This document shows positions 6,532-8,166 of a DNA stretch of 8,166 bases, in pieces. Location of the stretch: assembly GCA_013349735.1 (NCBI GenBank), contig DUZC01000087.1, positions 1 through 8,166 of the forward strand. The letters are read 5' to 3'. The notes below the pieces were generated by a model. That model saw only the letters and a program-made list of their open reading frames with translations, did no database searches and had not been told where the DNA came from. Positions within the stretch are counted from its first letter, which is position 1, and every line of letters begins with the position of its first letter. Position numbers and translations under genes: made by a program. Source of the DNA: Rhodospirillaceae bacterium. Its GTDB lineage: Bacteria; Pseudomonadota; Alphaproteobacteria; Rhodospirillales; Magnetospirillaceae.

Positions 6532-6822
6532 TCGCACGGGCTATGGTCGCTTCCGGTGTTGACCGGACGAGGGGCGAACGGCCGGAGCTGGCACTTAGCC
6601 GCCGGTATTGACTGAAACCCTGGTTGTCCGGTGTTGGGGGTAGCGGTCGTCCCCTTGCCGGACGACGACCTGCGGGACCTGACCCTAACCTGACGGATTA
6701 GTCGAGAAGACTTTTTCTTTCAATATTGACGATGCGAAGTTGCCATGCCATCCCTAATTTAGAAGGCGGGGCAAGGCGTCCCATAGATACCCTCAACACT
6801 CTCAGGAGCCTTTGTCTCTTTA
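6532..6822. other. Spacer after dmeF with two related hairpins
   Basis: No gene seen. A 6-bp hairpin TCCGGT-GTTG-ACCGGA (6552-6567) lies 20 bases after the dmeF stop. A larger one pairs GTTGTCCGG (6623-6631) with CCGGACGAC (6658-6666), with inner GGGG/CCCC pairing (6636-6639/6651-6654). Both contain the decamer TCCGGTGTTG (6552-6561, 6627-6636). Neither has a T-run. A weak terminator-like site follows: AGTC-GAGAA-GACT then TTTTCTTT (6700-6720), stem only 4 bp. ACCTGAC is repeated at 6677-6683 and 6688-6694. One of these hairpins probably ends the metal operon, but I cannot say which. Confidence 0.4.
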
Positions 6823-6893
6823 ATGAATAGAAAGGAACGCAGGGCCACAGGCGCCAAACAGGACGTTAACCAACTGGACGCTTCTAAAAACCC
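6823..6893 (+). pseudogene. 5' fragment of an ORF cut by the IS element
   Basis: From ATG 6823 the frame reads MNRKERRATGAKQDVNQLD and continues to the left end of the insertion sequence, then runs on into IS sequence. MNRK(E/Q)RRA starts are common in TPR and related proteins of Rhodospirillales, which is the only clue to identity. AGGAG at 6804-6808 lies 14 bases upstream, further than ideal. The first 23-24 codons precede the IS. No continuation can be assigned with certainty in the 51 bases beyond the IS. Confidence 0.35.
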
Positions 6894-6923
6894 CTGGCAT
6901 CGCAAAGAGAGAAATGATTCAAT

Positions 6924-6947
6924 AAATCAATGCGTTGACATTGATTT
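6924..6947 (+). repeat. 9-bp perfect inverted repeat in front of the transposase start
   Basis: AAATCAATG (6924-6932) and CATTGATTT (6939-6947) are perfect complements around a 6-base loop. The structure covers a TTGACA box (6935-6940) and ends right beside the transposase ribosome site GAGGG (6948-6952). It could dampen translation from read-through transcripts, as hairpins near the start do in several IS elements, or be a protein-binding dyad. Confidence 0.55.
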
Positions 6948-6956
6948 GAGGGTGCC

Positions 6957-8033
6957 ATGGGCCATCAGTCTGGATTTTTCGATGTCGACGAACGCCTGAA
7001 GCGGTTGAGCGATCTTGGCGACGAGCTTCTGGGGTTCGCTGGGGCGGTGGATTTCGAGATTTTTCGCCCGGAGCTGGTTGCTGTTCTGCGTTATTCGGAT
7101 GGATCGCAAGGCGGTCGGCCTCCGTTCGATCCAGTTATGATGTTCAAGATCCTGGTAATCCAGGCAGCCAATAATCTCTCGGACGAGCGGGCGGAATTCC
7201 TGATCAATGACCGACTTTCCTTCATGCGCTTCCTCGGTCTGGGGTTGGCGGATCGCGTTCCCGATGCCCGGACGATCTGGCTGTTTCGCGAGAAATTGAC
7301 GAAGGCCGGAGCGATCAAGGGAATGTTCGAGCGCTTCGACGCAGCGGTCCGCGAAGCGGGCTACATCGCGATGGGCGGCCAAATCGTCGATGCCAGCCTG
7401 GTGGCGGCGCCGAAGCAGCGCAACACCGAGGATGAGAAGAAGGCGATCAAGGAAGGTCGGGTGCCGGCATCGTGGAAGGCAAAGCCGGCCAAGCTCCGGC
7501 ACAAGGACCGCGATGCGCGTTGGACGGTCAAGTTCAGCAAGGCCAAGCCGAAGGAGGACGGAACACCAAACATCGACATCGCCATTCCGACCTTCGGCTA
7601 CAAGAATCACATCTCCATCGATCGCCGCTTCGGATTGATCCGCCGATGGGATGCCACCGATGCATCCGCCTATGATGGGGCGCAGATCCGTAAGGGTCTG
7701 CTCGACAAGACCAACACCGCAGGCTCCGTCTGGGCCGATACCGCATATCGCTCCAAGGCCAATGAGGAGTTCCTGACCAAGAATGGCTTAGTAAGTCAGA
7801 TCCACAGGAAAAAGGCTGCTGGACGCGCCATGCCGGATAAAATCCGCCGCGCCAACGCCCGGAAATCAGAGGTCCGCTCGCGGGTCGAGCATGTCTTCGC
7901 CGCTCAGAAGGATCGGATGGATCTCTTCATCCGCACCGTCGGCATCGCTCGCGCCAAGACGAAAATAGGCATGGTCAACCTCGTCTACAACATCAAGAGG
8001 CTGATCTTCCTAAACAGATGCGCCTATGCCTAA
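6957..8033 (+). CDS. IS5-family DDE transposase, intact
   Basis: Transposase of 358 residues that catalyses cut-and-paste movement of the IS. Start ATG 6957 follows GAGGG (6948-6952) by 4 bases and gives MGHQSGFFDVDERLKRLSDLG, the usual N-terminus of this transposase group. An N-terminal DUF772-like region contains GGRPPFDPVMMFKILVIQ and LSDERAEFLINDRLSFMRFLGL. Catalytic residues: Asp145 in QIVDASLV, Asp261 in VWADTAYRS and Glu311 in RSRVEHVFAAQK. The last motif fits the IS4/IS5 signature R(3)E(6)K, with Lys318. A basic insert (about residues 150-205, rich in K/R) lies between the first and second Asp. There is no frameshift or stop, so it may be active. Codon use is C/G-ending like the metal operon and unlike hom-recJ. 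Confidence 0.95.
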   Translation: MGHQSGFFDVDERLKRLSDLGDELLGFAGAVDFEIFRPELVAVLRYSDGSQGGRPPFDPVMMFKILVIQAANNLSDERAEFLINDRLSFMRFLGLGLADRVPDARTIWLFREKLTKAGAIKGMFERFDAAVREAGYIAMGGQIVDASLVAAPKQRNTEDEKKAIKEGRVPASWKAKPAKLRHKDRDARWTVKFSKAKPKEDGTPNIDIAIPTFGYKNHISIDRRFGLIRRWDATDASAYDGAQIRKGLLDKTNTAGSVWADTAYRSKANEEFLTKNGLVSQIHRKKAAGRAMPDKIRRANARKSEVRSRVEHVFAAQKDRMDLFIRTVGIARAKTKIGMVNLVYNIKRLIFLNRCAYA

Positions 8034-8115
8034 GGTCTCGGGATGCCGGCCAAAGCCTGCCCATCGGCAGAAGCCAAAATCTCGCCTCGGAATCATCCGG
8101 CTATTCCGATGCCCG

Positions 8116-8166
8116 CCCACCGAAATGTCCAAGAGAGGGCCAAAGTTGAGTTGATAGAACCGTCCA
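8116..8166. other. Sequence beyond the IS right end
   Basis: Fifty-one bases outside the inferred IS. One + frame is open to the window edge (ending ERAKVELIEPS), but it is too short to judge; it is not clearly in frame with the ORF fragment left of the IS. Confidence 0.3.

Larger units (their letters stand above)
6894..8115 (+). mobile_element. IS5-family insertion sequence, about 1.22 kb, complete
   Basis: One DDE transposase gene flanked by imperfect inverted repeats. Left end CTGGCATCG (6894-6902) matches the reverse complement of 8107-8115 (CGGGCATCG) at 8 of 9 positions. Further in, ATGATTC (6914-6920) matches the reverse complement of 8090-8096 exactly, with spacers of 11 and 10 bases. 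This places the ends 63 bases before the transposase start and 82 after its stop, normal for IS5-family elements. The exact outer base is uncertain by about 2 bases. CCC flanks both ends (6891-6893, 8116-8118) and may be a target duplication, though three C in GC-rich DNA is weak evidence. The element sits in or next to a small ORF. Confidence 0.75.

Noticed and set aside
6726..6760. Promoter TTGACG ... TAATTT before the ORF fragment
   Set aside because: The -35 box is good (5 of 6), but the spacer is 23 bases and no acceptable -10 lies at 16-18.
6905..8137. AAGAGAG at 6905-6911 and 8131-8137 as IS target duplication with a reading frame rejoining across it
   Set aside because: It gives ends without inverted repeats, whereas the GGCATCG/ATGATTC repeats place the left copy inside the IS. 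The in-frame join has a one-in-three chance of arising anyway.

Overview
The window looks like chromosomal DNA of an alphaproteobacterium, probably Rhodospirillales-like. The basis is the gene order hom-glpX-recJ, which is conserved in that class, and the protein sequences; I could not run a search, so the genus is open. It splits into a core half (1-4190) and an accessory half (4190-8166).

Core half, all on the + strand: the 3' part of hom (homoserine dehydrogenase, cut by the window edge), then glpX (class II fructose-1,6-bisphosphatase family) and recJ (single-strand DNA exonuclease). The three are closely spaced (14 and 25 bases between genes) and look like one transcription unit. A tRNA-Glu(UUC) gene with its own promoter and a GNRA-loop terminator follows. 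The GlpX is unusual: three positions that belong to the active site in characterised enzymes are changed. The recJ gene carries a run of ten G exactly inside its GGGHAMAAGF motif.

Accessory half: directly after the tRNA come a short tandem repeat of the kind seen at island attachment sites and a sharp change in codon use. Next is a metal-transport operon: a yybP-ykoY manganese riboswitch, a CaCA (sodium/calcium exchanger superfamily) membrane protein, and a DmeF-like cation diffusion facilitator with a histidine-rich loop. The riboswitch suggests that Mn2+ raises expression of two metal exporters in one transcript. After a 290-base spacer with two hairpins there is a short ORF start (MNRKERRA...) cut by a complete IS5-family insertion sequence (about 6894-8115), whose imperfect inverted repeats can be seen. 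The last 51 bases lie beyond the IS.

The most notable points are the Mn2+-riboswitch/CaCA/DmeF cassette inserted behind tRNA-Glu, and the GlpX with a rewritten active site. I see no CRISPR array, phage gene, toxin-antitoxin pair or integrase in the window.
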